Source: Streptomyces sp. NBC_01317 (GTDB lineage: Bacteria; Actinomycetota; Actinomycetes; Streptomycetales; Streptomycetaceae). Taken from it: a stretch of 64,000 nt of DNA. The notes beneath the pieces were generated by a model. The model did no database searches, had not been told where the DNA came from, and saw nothing but the letters and a program-made list of their open reading frames with translations. The stretch is taken from the NCBI RefSeq assembly GCF_035961655.1, contig NZ_CP108393.1:1798001-1862000 (forward strand), written 5' to 3'. This document shows, piece after piece, positions 17,666-29,800 of the stretch; the first letter of the stretch is position 1, and every line of letters starts with the position of its first letter. The position numbers and the translations under genes are program-made.

Positions 17666-20600
17666 TCAGGTCCAGGTGCGTGCGTCGGCGGCCCTGCTCT
17701 GCACGACCAACCCCAACTCATCGTCGTAGTGCACCCCCCGCTCCGCGAGTTCCGTGCTGCGCTGCGAGTCGAGGATGAGAGCCAGGTTGTGCCCCAGCCT
17801 CGTATGCCCCAGCCAGCCGGGCAGGGGCGACAGCTTCTGGACGGCTTCGGCGGAAACCCCGACCGGGAGTCTCACCGTCCCGCCGAGCACCTCATCCAGC
17901 AGCGCGTCAGCGACATCGCCGTTGGCACTCAGGCTTCTGCCTGTCAAGGTCCGGTATGTATGGCCATCGTGGGTCACGAGGATGACTTCCGTACTGGCCT
18001 CACCGTCGCGTACGACGGCATCAAGGTCGGTGTCTCCCCCTCCACCTGGGACGGATGCATAGTGCAGGCCCGCGAGCGTGACGCCCTCTTTGTCGCCACG
18101 TCGCGTCAGGAGATAGCCGGCAGCCTTTTCAGCCCGCTCGCGCTGCTTCGCCTCCCACTCCAGACGGGCCCTCTGAGCGTCTTCTCGCCAGGACATCGGA
18201 ACTATGGCATCGGCCGCTCCGTATACCGCCGCGACAAGCTCCGGCACCTGTCCGGGGACACTCCAGCCTTCCTTGCCCACCACATCTTTGAACACCGCCG
18301 CTGCGCTACGAACAAGAAGGTGCCGGCCGTAAATGAACTCGGACGCGCTGAGGAACTGCGGCGCGCGGTCTCGGCCTGGCGCCGGATCCGTAGTGAAGTC
18401 CGCGTCGATGCCATCTGGTACGGCCTGCTTGCCGAAGCCAGTGATCACCACGTGCGGCTCTTTGAGCCGCACGGGGCGGAAAACGCCGTCATGGCGGTGA
18501 AGGCGTCCAATCCGCTGGAGCAGAAGGTCGATCGGGGCGAAGTCCGTGACAAGAAGGTCCGCGTCGACGTCGAAGGACTGCTCAGCCAGTTGCGTCGCGA
18601 CCACGATCAACCGGGAGGGCCGTGAGCTGGTCCCGTCGGGCTGTGGAGCGCCGAGAAGACGAAGGCAGCGCTCGGTGCGGTCTGCCCGTGCCCCCACCGC
18701 GATCCGGCCGTGCAGCAGCACCACGTCGTCACCGAACTCCTTGCGCAGGGTGCTGTAGAGCGTCTGGGCACGGTGCACGGTGTTACGGATGACCAGTGCA
18801 CATCCCCCGTCGGCGAGTGCGACACCGAGATACGCGCAGACCGACGCGTCGGCCATTGCCTGCGCGCCGTCCCGCGCCTCGTGGGTGGCGATCGGGCCGG
18901 GAATGGTCTCCGGCATGAGTTCAAGGGTCACGTTCAGGTCCTCACGCCAACTGGAACAGGCCGTGACATCGAACCGCGGCCCCGCACTGTCGGCGGCCAT
19001 CCACGCAGCTGTCACCGACGGGTAGCCACGCGGCTCGGGAAGCTCCTCCGCGGTGAACTCCTCGCGAGAGGCGGCGCCGGCCAGGTAGGCGTCGACAAGC
19101 TCCTGACGCTGCTGTGGCGGCAGGGTCGCGGACAGCAGAACCACCGGCACCTGGGCCTGGCCGAGCCAGCGCAATCCCTCCACGAGGAACTGAGACATGT
19201 ACACATCTGCGGCGTGTACCTCGTCCAGCACCACGACCTTGCCTGCCAGGCCGGCCATCCGCAGCATCACGTGCTTGGTCCGTGCTGCGGCGAACAGTAA
19301 TTGATCGATCGTTCCCACCACGAACGGGCACAGCAAGCCACGCTTGGCCCCGAGGAACCACTCGGCAGGCCCACGTGACACCTGCTCAGCAGGGCTTCCA
19401 CGCAGAGCGAAGACCCCGTCTCCGTAAAGGTCGTCGTCCTCACACTCGCCGTACTCGTCGATCCCTCCGAACGTGGCTCCCACCCCGTCCGCACCACCTT
19501 CCAACAAACAGCGCCACTCCTTGTTGAACATCCGTTTGCCGTGGAGCAGCGCGACCTGCGAGGCGAGTTCTTCATCGATGGCCCCGACCCAGTTCCGGAT
19601 CTGCCCGAACATCGGGTCGCTGGTGGCCTGCGTCGGCATGCCCACGAACACACCGTCCGCGCCGAACCTCGCGGCCAGGATCTCGGCCGCCATCAGCGCA
19701 GCCTTGGTCTTGCCCTCCCCCATGGGTGCCTCAACCACCAGAAGGCCAGGCGCTTCCATGCGACGGGTAGCCTCCATGACCAGTGTCTGGGAAGGGCGGG
19801 GCTCATGCCCGAACCGGTCGCGGAACGACTCCGGACCGGGCTCGTCCAACCGCCCCCAACCGCCTCGCAACCCGAGCTCCTCCCAGGCTCGTCCGGCCCG
19901 CTTCCTCGCTCCGCCGAAACTCACATCCGACAGCTTGTCAACGCCCGGGAAATGCCGCTCGTCGCTCGCGATCCAGTCCGCCATCACGATCAAACCGCTC
20001 AGATGCAGCTGCGCGGCACGCGAGGGGACCCTGGAGGGCTCGACGTCAGTCAGGTCATCGAAGCCAAGCTCCGTGGTGAAGCGCTCCACCAAGGACCACT
20101 GCGCCTCGGCCCAAGGAGGTCGGCCGGCCAACTCTCCTCGCCCCTTGCGGGGCGGTTCCGTAGCGCCATGACCGGGGAACGCACCGTGGTGCCCAGCAAC
20201 CAGCGGCCACACCCACTCCACATGCTCATCGCACCAACCGGCCTGCGGAAGCACGGCACGCAACACATACGCCCCCGCGCGATCGTGCCGCCACTTATTC
20301 TTCGAAACCGTGCCTTCGTGCCAGCCCAACCCGGCCGCACGCACAGCCAGCGCACCCTTTGGCCACATGGACTGGAAAGCGGGCGTAGCCTTCCCACAGT
20401 CATGAATGCCACATAACCACATGAACAGGAAACGCCCCCTGCCCGCGCCCCCGGCGACCGCGTCCAACATCCGCCGAGTGGACGGCGAAACGAAACCGTC
20501 CCAGAGACGCTCCGCCACAGCCGCCGTGTCCAGAAGGTGCGACAACAGGAGATTCATCCTGCCGCCGGCCTTCTCCTCGGACTTCCCCCACAGCACTCCG

Positions 20601-20728
20601 AGAACATCGGGGCTGTCGCACCTTCCACCGGCTCGTAAATCGCTGTCGGTCACGCCGTCCTCCACCTTTGTAAGCTGGCTTCGGAGACTAGACGACACCA
20701 CTGACAACGACCCAAGATTGCCCCTCAT
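17666..20728 (-). CDS. cas3: CRISPR-associated HD nuclease-helicase Cas3
   Basis: 1020 residues from ATG 20728, chosen because GGAAGGAGTC precedes it and because the longer frame runs into the CRISPR repeats. The HD nuclease domain comes first (HLLDTAAVAERLW, then GIHDCGKATPAFQ at about residues 107-120). The SF2 helicase follows: Walker A PMGEGKTKAALM, DEVH box VVLDEVHAADVY, LLSATLPPQQR, and motif VI RIGRLHRHD. Recruited by Cascade, it unwinds and degrades target DNA. It lies between the array and the Cascade genes and is transcribed away from the array. Confidence 0.95.
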   Translation of the reverse strand: MRGNLGSLSVVSSSLRSQLTKVEDGVTDSDLRAGGRCDSPDVLGVLWGKSEEKAGGRMNLLLSHLLDTAAVAERLWDGFVSPSTRRMLDAVAGGAGRGRFLFMWLCGIHDCGKATPAFQSMWPKGALAVRAAGLGWHEGTVSKNKWRHDRAGAYVLRAVLPQAGWCDEHVEWVWPLVAGHHGAFPGHGATEPPRKGRGELAGRPPWAEAQWSLVERFTTELGFDDLTDVEPSRVPSRAAQLHLSGLIVMADWIASDERHFPGVDKLSDVSFGGARKRAGRAWEELGLRGGWGRLDEPGPESFRDRFGHEPRPSQTLVMEATRRMEAPGLLVVEAPMGEGKTKAALMAAEILAARFGADGVFVGMPTQATSDPMFGQIRNWVGAIDEELASQVALLHGKRMFNKEWRCLLEGGADGVGATFGGIDEYGECEDDDLYGDGVFALRGSPAEQVSRGPAEWFLGAKRGLLCPFVVGTIDQLLFAAARTKHVMLRMAGLAGKVVVLDEVHAADVYMSQFLVEGLRWLGQAQVPVVLLSATLPPQQRQELVDAYLAGAASREEFTAEELPEPRGYPSVTAAWMAADSAGPRFDVTACSSWREDLNVTLELMPETIPGPIATHEARDGAQAMADASVCAYLGVALADGGCALVIRNTVHRAQTLYSTLRKEFGDDVVLLHGRIAVGARADRTERCLRLLGAPQPDGTSSRPSRLIVVATQLAEQSFDVDADLLVTDFAPIDLLLQRIGRLHRHDGVFRPVRLKEPHVVITGFGKQAVPDGIDADFTTDPAPGRDRAPQFLSASEFIYGRHLLVRSAAAVFKDVVGKEGWSVPGQVPELVAAVYGAADAIVPMSWREDAQRARLEWEAKQRERAEKAAGYLLTRRGDKEGVTLAGLHYASVPGGGGDTDLDAVVRDGEASTEVILVTHDGHTYRTLTGRSLSANGDVADALLDEVLGGTVRLPVGVSAEAVQKLSPLPGWLGHTRLGHNLALILDSQRSTELAERGVHYDDELGLVVQSRAADARTWT

Positions 20729-20834
20729 GACTCCTTCCAGCCCCTTCGCCAACAGAGTGTCTAAGCGGCCCGAAGCCAGATCGCAACTGAACGAAAACGT
20801 GGCAATCACCGGATAAGATCGCAGGTCAGAAAGT
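20729..20834 (+). promoter_or_regulatory. CRISPR leader between cas3 and the array
   Basis: 106 bases separating the cas3 start from the first repeat. It is relatively AT-rich at its array-proximal end (GAACGAAAACGTGGCAATCA and GATAAGATCGCAGGTCAG). Orientation is supported by repeat polarity (same as E. coli type I-E) and by mutated repeats clustering at the opposite end. It should hold the array promoter and the integration signals, and on the other strand the cas3 ribosome site. Confidence 0.65.
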
Positions 20835-23800
20835 GTCGGCCCCGCGCCTGCGGGGGTTGTCCGCGCAGCTTGACACGATGGCCGTTGTGTCGTACGTCGG
20901 CCCCGCGCCTGCGGGGGTTGTCCAACCCTGCTCACCGGCACTCAGACGATGGACACGTCGGCCCCGCGCCTGCGGGGGTTGTCCACCTGAGGCCGAGCGG
21001 CCCTTCGGCTACTCGGTGTCGGCCCCGCGCCTGCGGGGGTTGTCCGTCGTACAGCGTGGTCAGCTTGTGGATCCCGGTGTCGGCCCCGCGCCTGCGGGGG
21101 TTGTCCGCCGGGCCGGCCCGCTCGGCCAGGTGGGGTCGAGTCGGCCCCGCGCCTGCGGGGGTTGTCCTCGCGAGGTACGACATCGTGGTGACCCCGGTAT
21201 TGTCGGCCCCGCGCCTGCGGGGGTTGTCCCCGAGGCCGGTCCGCCGGCGGAGGTCGGACGGCGTCGGCCCCGCGCCTGCGGGGGTTGTCCGACGCCTGGA
21301 CCGCGCCCCCGGTGAACGCGAGAGTCGGCCCCGCGCCTGCGGGGGTTGTCCCCGCTCCATAGCCGCGTCAAGCTCTGTGGCGGGGTCGGCCCCGCGCCTG
21401 CGGGGGTTGTCCCGGGGGCAGCGGCCGGGGTGCTGATGTCCGTGGGTCGGCCCCGCGCCTGCGGGGGTTGTCCGGCGCGTACCGAGGTGTGGGGGAAGAC
21501 GGATGGGTCGGCCCCGCGCCTGCGGGGGTTGTCCGCTGGGCGGTAGCGCGTGAACGCCAACACCATCGTCGGCCCCGCGCCTGCGGGGGTTGTCCGCTCG
21601 CCGACGAGAACACCAAGGTGCGCGATGCGTCGGCCCCGCGCCTGCGGGGGTTGTCCCGGCCCGGCGTCGTCCGAGTAGGTGAGCGCGGCGTCGGCCCCGC
21701 GCCTGCGGGGGTTGTCCGAGGGTGGTCGTGCCGGTGAGGCCGGCCGGGGCGTCGGCCCCGCGCCTGCGGGGGTTGTCCCAGCCTTTTCCAGTCCTCGTCG
21801 GCGCCGGTGACGTCGGCCCCGCGCCTGCGGGGGTTGTCCCCATCGCGAGGTGGTAGGGAAGCTGCTGCCCGAGTCGGCCCCGCGCCTGCGGGGGTTGTCC
21901 CTGCGCCCACGCCGTCGCGATCGCCTACCAGCGGTCGGCCCCGCGCCTGCGGGGGTTGTCCTCTGTTCGCACCCGCCGTCGCCACCGCCCACGCGTCGGC
22001 CCCGCGCCTGCGGGGGTTGTCCCCCCCGTACGACACGGAGGAGGTGGACGACCAGGTCGGCCCCGCGCCTGCGGGGGTTGTCCGCTCACGTAGGGGTGGA
22101 CGGCGGCCTCGGGGACGTCGGCCCCGCGCCTGCGGGGGTTGTCCCCGGTTGACTGGCCCCGGACCAGTCAACGGGGTGTCGGCCCCGCGCCTGCGGGGGT
22201 TGTCCCTGGCACTGCCGACCAGGCGGCAGTTCTCCAGCGTCGGCCCCGCGCCTGCGGGGGTTGTCCCTGGCACTGCCGACCAGGCGGCAGTTCTCCAGCG
22301 TCGGCCCCGCGCCTGCGGGGGTTGTCCGAGGGTCGCGAAGAAGGTCGCCGACCCGCCCCCGTCGGCCCCGCGCCTGCGGGGGTTGTCCGTCAAAGTAGTC
22401 GTCACCGAGCCACAGAAGAAGGTCGGCCCCGCGCCTGCGGGGGTTGTCCCGGCACGGTCACCCCCGGCACTCCGGGGCCGGGGTCGGCCCCGCGCCTGCG
22501 GGGGTTGTCCCGGCGCGTCGACGCGGACCTTGACGGAGGCCAGGTCGGCCCCGCGCCTGCGGGGGTTGTCCCCCGGGGAGGGCTTGCCCCATTTCTCCAA
22601 ACTGGTCGGCCCCGCGCCTGCGGGGGTTGTCCGCCCGCTCCTGTCGGCCGCGTGCGTTCGCAGCAGTCGGCCCCGCGCCTGCGGGGGTTGTCCGCGCTCC
22701 GGGCTCGGGCAAACAGCGTGCTCCTTGTCGGCCCCGCGCCTGCGGGGGTTGTCCCGCGGCGTCGAAGGCCGGATTGCTGCCGATCATGTCGGCCCCGCGC
22801 CTGCGGGGGTTGTCCCCGCAAGAACCGGAAGAACACTCAGAAGAACGCGTCGGCCCCGCGCCTGCGGGGGTTGTCCGTCGGCTCAGGAGCGGCTGGCCGA
22901 GGCGGAGAAGTCGGCCCCGCGCCTGCGGGGGTTGTCCTCCGCACTCCGTGTACAGCTGGCTGCCATGGGCGTCGGCCCCGCGCCTGCGGGGGTTGTCCCG
23001 ACACCCTCGCCATCGTCATCAGGGGCCAGTCGTCGGCCCCGCGCCTGCGGGGGTTGTCCGCTGCTGGGTGCGAAAGCCCAGTGGCAGGCGGTGTCGGCCC
23101 CGCGCCTGCGGGGGTTGTCCCACCCGGCCCCCGCGGCAGCCCGGGCTTCCGAGCAGAACCCAGTCGGCCCCGCGCCTGCGGGGGTTGTCCCTCTCCAGCG
23201 GTTCCGACGAGTGGCGGGCGGCGGTCGGCCCCGCGCCTGCGGGGGTTGTCCCTCCGTGCGGGAGACCTCGCCCTGCGCCTCGGTGTCGGCCCCGCGCCTG
23301 CGGGGGTTGTCCCGCCGCACGGTCCCGGGCCTCGGACTCTCGGAGGTCGGCCCCGCGCCTGCGGGGGTTGTCCCAGAGGGTTGTCGGGGTTCCAGGGGGG
23401 CGTCTTGTCGGCCCCGCGCCTGCGGGGGTTGTCCCAGGGCGAGCCCCAGGGCCCTGTCGACGTCGTCGTCGGCCCCGCGCCTGCGGGGGTTGTCCCCGCG
23501 GCGAGCAGACCATGCAGGCCGGAAACGCGTCGGCCCCGCGCCTGCGGGGGTTGTCCCCACTCCGGGCACGACGGCCGCGCCGTGCCCGCGTCGGCCCCGC
23601 GCCTGCGGGGGTTGTCCGTTCATGGTGGAGAAGCCGCCGCGACCGACCTGGTCGGCCCCACGCCTGCGGGGGTTGTCCTCCGCCTTCCGGTCGTCTGTCG
23701 TCTTTGGTGTGGTCGGCCCCGCGCCTGCGGGGGTTGTCCGCTGGGTGCCGAAGGCGACGTCGCCGGGGAAGTGTCGGCCCCGCGCCTGCGGGGGTTGTCC

Positions 23801-26800
23801 TGACCGACGACCAGGCGCCGCGCGCGTCGAGCAGTCGGCCCCGCGCCTGCGGGGGTTGTCCTTCCTTGGCCACGTAAATTTCCAGTCGCCCGGCGTCGGC
23901 CCCGCGCCTGCGGGGGTTGTCCGACCCGATGACCGCGCCCATGCTCGATAAGGTCGTCGGCCCCGCGCCTGCGGGGGTTGTCCCCTCACCGGCCTCGACA
24001 CGGAGGTCTACGACCAGTCGGCCCCGCGCCTGCGGGGGTTGTCCGGTGCTGATCCCAGCCTCAGCGGCGGTCGTTTTGTCGGCCCCGCGCCTGCGGGGGT
24101 TGTCCTCAGGGGGAACAGCCGCTGACCTGCTAGTTCTTGTCGGCCCCGCGCCTGCGGGGGTTGTCCTCCGCCTTCCGGTCGTCTGTCGTCTTTGGTGTGG
24201 TCGGCCCCGCGCCTGCGGGGGTTGTCCCCGCGGCCTGGTCTGCGGTCACCGTCTCGCCACGTCGGCCCCGCGCCTGCGGGGGTTGTCCGGTGTCGACGTA
24301 GGGGAACTCGGCAGGCGGCGGGTCGGCCCCGCGCCTGCGGGGGTTGTCCCCGCGGCCTGGTCTGCGGTCACCGTCTCGCCACGTCGGCCCCGCGCCTGCG
24401 GGGGTTGTCCCCACATGACCTGCGCGACGGCCGGCCCCCGGGGGTCGGCCCCGCGCCTGCGGGGGTTGTCCTGCTGCGCCGGGGGTGGGTAGCTGCTCTG
24501 AGGGGTCGGCCCCGCGCCTGCGGGGGTTGTCCCCGGCAGACCGTGGCCACCCTCAGAGCAGCTACGTCGGCCCCGCGCCTGCGGGGGTTGTCCGCATCCC
24601 AGCGTCCCGCCCCGTCTACGAGATCAGTCGGCCCCGCGCCTGCGGGGGTTGTCCGACGGAGGGCGCGCTCGACATCCTGCTGGAGATGTCGGCCCCGCGC
24701 CTGCGGGGGTTGTCCCGCGGCGTTCTGGGGCGCGTTCCATACCGCCTGGTCGGCCCCGCGCCTGCGGGGGTTGTCCGGCTTTGCCGACCGCATCCGCGCC
24801 GGTCATGAAGTCGGCCCCGCGCCTGCGGGGGTTGTCCGTCGGCCGCGGTGAACAGGTGCGCCCAGAGGGTGTCGGCCCCGCGCCTGCGGGGGTTGTCCGA
24901 CGCTGTCGTCGGGGTCATCGTCTCCGCCTTCGTCGGCCCCGCGCCTGCGGGGGTTGTCCCCCTGTCGATCTCAGCGTGGACAGCCGGGCATCGTCGGCCC
25001 CGCGCCTGCGGGGGTTGTCCCTGGCACAGGGCGGTCGTCGCCACGGTCGGTACGTCGGCCCCGCGCCTGCGGGGGTTGTCCCCCGCCGTGGTCCTCGACC
25101 TCCCGGGTGCGGGTGTCGGCCCCGCGCCTGCGGGGGTTGTCCGTCTCGCCGTCTCCGTCCGGTGGCTGACCGGATGTCGGCCCCGCGCCTGCGGGGGTTG
25201 TCCCCCGCCGACCTGCGCCACGGTGTCCGCGCTCGCGTCGGCCCCGCGCCTGCGGGGGTTGTCCGTGGTCCCCGGGATGGAGGACCACCCCGACGCCGTC
25301 GGCCCCGCGCCTGCGGGGGTTGTCTCTTCCAGTACGCCGACGAGCCGGTCGAGTCGGTGTCGGCCCCGCGCCTGCGGGGGTTGTCCTGCCGCGCGCCGGC
25401 CCGAGCCGCTCGGCCACAAGTCGGCCCCGCGCCTGCGGGGGTTGTCCGGCGTTCGGCGGGCTGCTGAACATCTGCCAGATGTCGGCCCCGCGCCTGCGGG
25501 GGTTGTCCCGAGGGGCGGCTGAACCTGGCCGCTGCTCCGGGGTCGGCCCCGCGCCTGCGGGGGTTGTCCGTGGGCTCTGTCTGAGTGGCTGTGGCGGGAG
25601 TTGTCGGCCCCGCGCCTGTGGGGGTTGTCCGATAGGACGATCAGGACATGACGAAGCCCTTACCGTCGGCCCCGCGCCTGCGGGGGTTGTCCCCTGGTCT
25701 ACGTGCGCGCCGAGCTGCGCGCGGCGTCGGCCCCGCGCCTGCGGGGGTTGTCCGTGCTCGGCGCAGATTTCCAGGGTCCCCAGCACGTCGGCCCCGCGCC
25801 TGCGGGGGTTGTCCCGGTCCCACCGCCGGGGGAACCGCCCCGGGCACGTCGGCCCCGCGCCTGCGGGGGTTGTCCCCTCCTGAACACGTTCATCGGCGCC
25901 CTCTCCCGGTCGGCCCCGCGCCTGCGGGGGTTGTCCGTGCCCCACAGGGCACCACCGGAGGTGCCCTGTGTCGGCCCCGCGCCTGCGGGGGTTGTCCCAC
26001 CCGGCTGCGGGCCGAGCTGGCGAAGGTGACGTCGGCCCCGCGCCTGCGGGGGTTGTCCCCGCGACAGGAACCCCATGGACCACGAACAGAGGTCGGCCCC
26101 GCGCCTGCGGGGGTTGTCCCCCGGGGTTCGGGGTGAGTCCCACCCGCGCCTAGTCGGCCCCGCGCCTGCGGGGGTTGTCCCCCGGTGGCCGCTACGAGAC
26201 CGGTCGCGATGGTGTCGGCCCCGCGCCTGCGGGGGTTGTCCGGCACGGTGGCTGTTCCACCGCGACGCGCTGCGGTCGGCCCCGCGCCTGCGGGGGTTGT
26301 CCGTCGTACCAGGTGTCTCCGATGCGGATCTGGCGGTCGGCCCCGCGCCTGCGGGGGTTGTCCCCCACTTCGCTGCGTCACCCAGGGCCCGTAGTCGTCG
26401 GCCCCGCGCCTGCGGGGGTTGTCCGCTGGCGTCGAGGGAAGCGACACGGTCAAGTCGGTCGGCCCCGCGCCTGCGGGGGTTGTCCCTCCAGAGCCACCTA
26501 GAACACCCCGTCCAGAGCGTTGGCCCCGCGCCTGCGGGGGTTGTCCGGTCACCCGGCTCATCGCCCGGAACCCCCGGTGGTCGGCCCCGCGCCTGCGGGG
26601 GTTGTCCGTGCCGGCCAGCTCCTTCTGGACCGCAGCGAGCGTCGGCCCCGCGCCTGCGGGGGTTGTCCCACCGTCGACACCTACGCCAAGAGCTGGCGGG
26701 TGTCGGCCCCGCGCCTGCGGGGGTTGTCCATGGCGCTCCCACCATCCCGCCCGGCGGCCGGCGTCGGCCCCGCGCCTGCGGGGGTTGTCCCCCCTGGAAC

Positions 26801-29800
26801 GTGTTCTCCTCGATCACGCTGGAGTCGGCCCCGCGCCTGCGGGGGTTGTCCGGATCGGAGCGCCGCGGCGTAGCGCCTGGTGGTGTCGGCCCCGCGCCTG
26901 CGGGGGTTGTCCCCATGACATCGTGGTCGCTGTCAGGTTTCCCCGGTCGGCCCCGCGCCTGCGGGGGTTGTCCTCCGTTGGAGCCCTGGAACATCTCGTA
27001 GGACTCGTCGGCCCCGCGCCTGCGGGGGTTGTCCGGAGCTGCAACGGCGCAGGCTGCGCTTGGGGTTGTCGGCCCCGCGCCTGCGGGGGTTGTCCTCTCC
27101 TGGAGTTCCTGCTGCTCCTCGGTGAGTTGTCGGCCCCGCGCCTGCGGGGGTTGTCCGCTGTACGCCGGGCGCCGCCTGGCGGACGGCAGGTCGGCCCCGC
27201 GCCTGCGGGGGTTGTCCCCATTGGGGAATCTGGGGACTGACCGCCGAGGCGTCGGCCCCGCGCCTGCGGGGGTTGTCCCCACTGGGACTGCTCGGGTCTG
27301 ATACAGGCCGCGTCGGCCCCGCGCCTGCGGGGGTTGTCCGCGCGGCGGCCGGTGGCACAAGACGACCGTCGCGTCGGCCCCGCGCCTGCGGGGGTTGTCC
27401 CTTCATGCCGCTGGACCACGTCGCGGGCATGGTGTCGGCCCCGCGCCTGCGGGGGTTGTCCTCGACCATGAAGCGCCTCACAGGCGGCGACCCGGTCGGC
27501 CCCGCGCCTGCGGGGGTTGTCCCCGTGGCATCCCGGTCATCCCGTGCGGGCGGGCGTCGGCCCCGCGCCTGCGGGGGTTGTCCGCCCGCCGGCATGGACC
27601 GGCGGTCCTGGTACATGTCGGCCCCGCGCCTGCGGGGGTTGTCCCGTTCCCTTCGCCGACGTGTTGATCTCGTACGTGTCGGCCCCGCGCCTGCGGGGGT
27701 TGTCCCGCGGCCGGGGTGAGGTAGGAGGCGTTCTCCGAGTCGGCCCCGCGCCTGCGGGGGTTGTCCGACCACGTCGGGCCTCGGCTCGAAGGCGTGGGAG
27801 TCGGCCCCGCGCCTGCGGGGGTTGTCCGCGCGGTCGCGCGAGACTCATGTACGACCACCGGTCGGCCCCGCGCCTGCGGGGGTTGTCCAGCACCTTCGCG
27901 ACCATCCCGTACGTCGGCGACGTCGGCCCCGCGCCTGCGGGGGTTGTCCGTCGCTCACCGCCCGCTGATCAAGTCGCTCAGCATCGGCCCCGCGCCTGCG
28001 GGGGTTGTCCCCCGGGCTGCTCGCGTGGATGGACCAGGTCGAGGTCGGCCCCGCGCCTGCGGGGGTTGTCCCTGGATGACGGCCGCGTCGCGGAGGGTCT
28101 GGACGTCGGCCCCGCGCCTGCGGGGGTTGTCCGGCGGGCTCGGAGGACCGGTACAAGTACCTGTCGTCGGCCCCGCGCCTGCGGGGGTTGTCCCCGAGGC
28201 CGGTCCGCCGGCGGAGGTCGGACGGCGTCGGCCCCGCGCCTGCGGGGGTTGTCCCGGCCACAGCGCCGTCGTCACCCCGTACCGCCCGTCGGCCCCGCGC
28301 CTGCGGGGGTTGTCCCCACCTGGACGGACTGGGGCCGCTGGGCCCGCGGTCGGCCCCGCGCCTGCGGGGGTTGTCCCTGGCCCACGCCGACCGGCTCCTG
28401 GCCGACGCGGTCGGCCCCGCGCCTGCGGGGGTTGCCCGGTACGCGGCGTGCTGGTCGTGCGGCGCGGTATGTCGGCCCCGCGCCTGCGGGGGTTGTCCCC
28501 GCTGCTCGGAGCGCACGGAAGGGTCGCTCTCGTCGGCCCCGCGCCTGCGGGGGTTGTCCGCTCCGCCCCGCCCTGGCCGCCCGCAAGGTCCGGTCGGCCC
28601 CGCGCCTGCGGGGGTTGTCCGTGGTGGACCCGTTCGTCCCCGACGGGACCAACGTCGGCCCCGCGCCTGCGGGGGTTGTCCGCCAGCGGTGCCCCGGCAC
28701 CGTGTCGTGGTCGGGTCGGCCCCGCGCCTGCGGGGGTTGTCCGATCATCGCGATGCGGGAAAAGGGCATGCCGATGTCGGCCCCGCGCCTGCGGGGGTTG
28801 TCCGGCGGCCGAGCCCGAGGCGCCGCCCGTACCCGGGTCGGCCCCGCGCCTGCGGGGGTTGTCCTCCCACGTGGCAGGCCCTTTACGAGGAGCGGTCGTC
28901 GGCCCCGCGCCTGTGGGGGTTGTCCTACCGGAACGTATCGGGGAGCCATCATGGGAACGTCGGCCCCGCGCCTGCGGGGGTTGTCCGTCCATGGGAGTCG
29001 TCGGGCACGTCCGGTCCTGGTCGGCCCCGCGCCTGCGGGGGTTGTCCGTCGGTGCCCGCGTCCTCCCACTTCGACGTCTGGTCGGCCCCGCGCCTGCGGG
29101 GGTTGTCCAGACGGCCAGGGTGAAGGGAAAGCGGTCGATCAGTCGGCCCCGCGCCTGCGGGGGTTGTCCGCAGGACAACACGGAGATCCGCGGGGAGCTG
29201 GTGTCGGCCCCGCGCCTGCGGGGGTTGTCCCTGGGAGCCCTGATCGGCTGGGCCGGCGACGCAGTCGGCCCCGCGCCTGCGGGGGTTGTCCCCGGGCCCG
29301 CCACCGCGAGCACCTGAACACCCTGTCGGCCCCGCGCCTGCAGGGGTTGTCCGTCATCTCGACCTTCCAGCAGAAAGGCGGCAGCGTCGGCCCCGCGCCT
29401 GCGGGGGTTGTCCGATGTTGTGCCCGTAGATCTCTTCGGCCGCCTCGTCGGCCCCGCGCCTGCGGGGGTTGTCCCGTCATGCAGCGATGCTCCTGAAGGC
29501 CGCCTTGGTCGGCCCCGCGCCTGCGGGGGTTGTCCGCGCCCTACACGGCGCTAGACGTCCTCGGGGCGGTCGGCCCCGCGCCTGCGGGGGTTGTCCCGTC
29601 TTGTCGGTGACCGTGCCCGTCGTCAGCGGGTCGGCCCCGCGACTGCGGGGGTTGTCCGATCCTCCCCAGCCTGGCCCGGGAGCTACGGGCGTCGGCCCCG
29701 CGCCTGCGGAGGTTGTCCCCGCGACGCCAAGACCGCCTGGTTCCGCGCCTGGTCGGCCCCGCGCCTGCGGGGGTTGTCCTCGCCTCTGCCCTGGGTGTCG

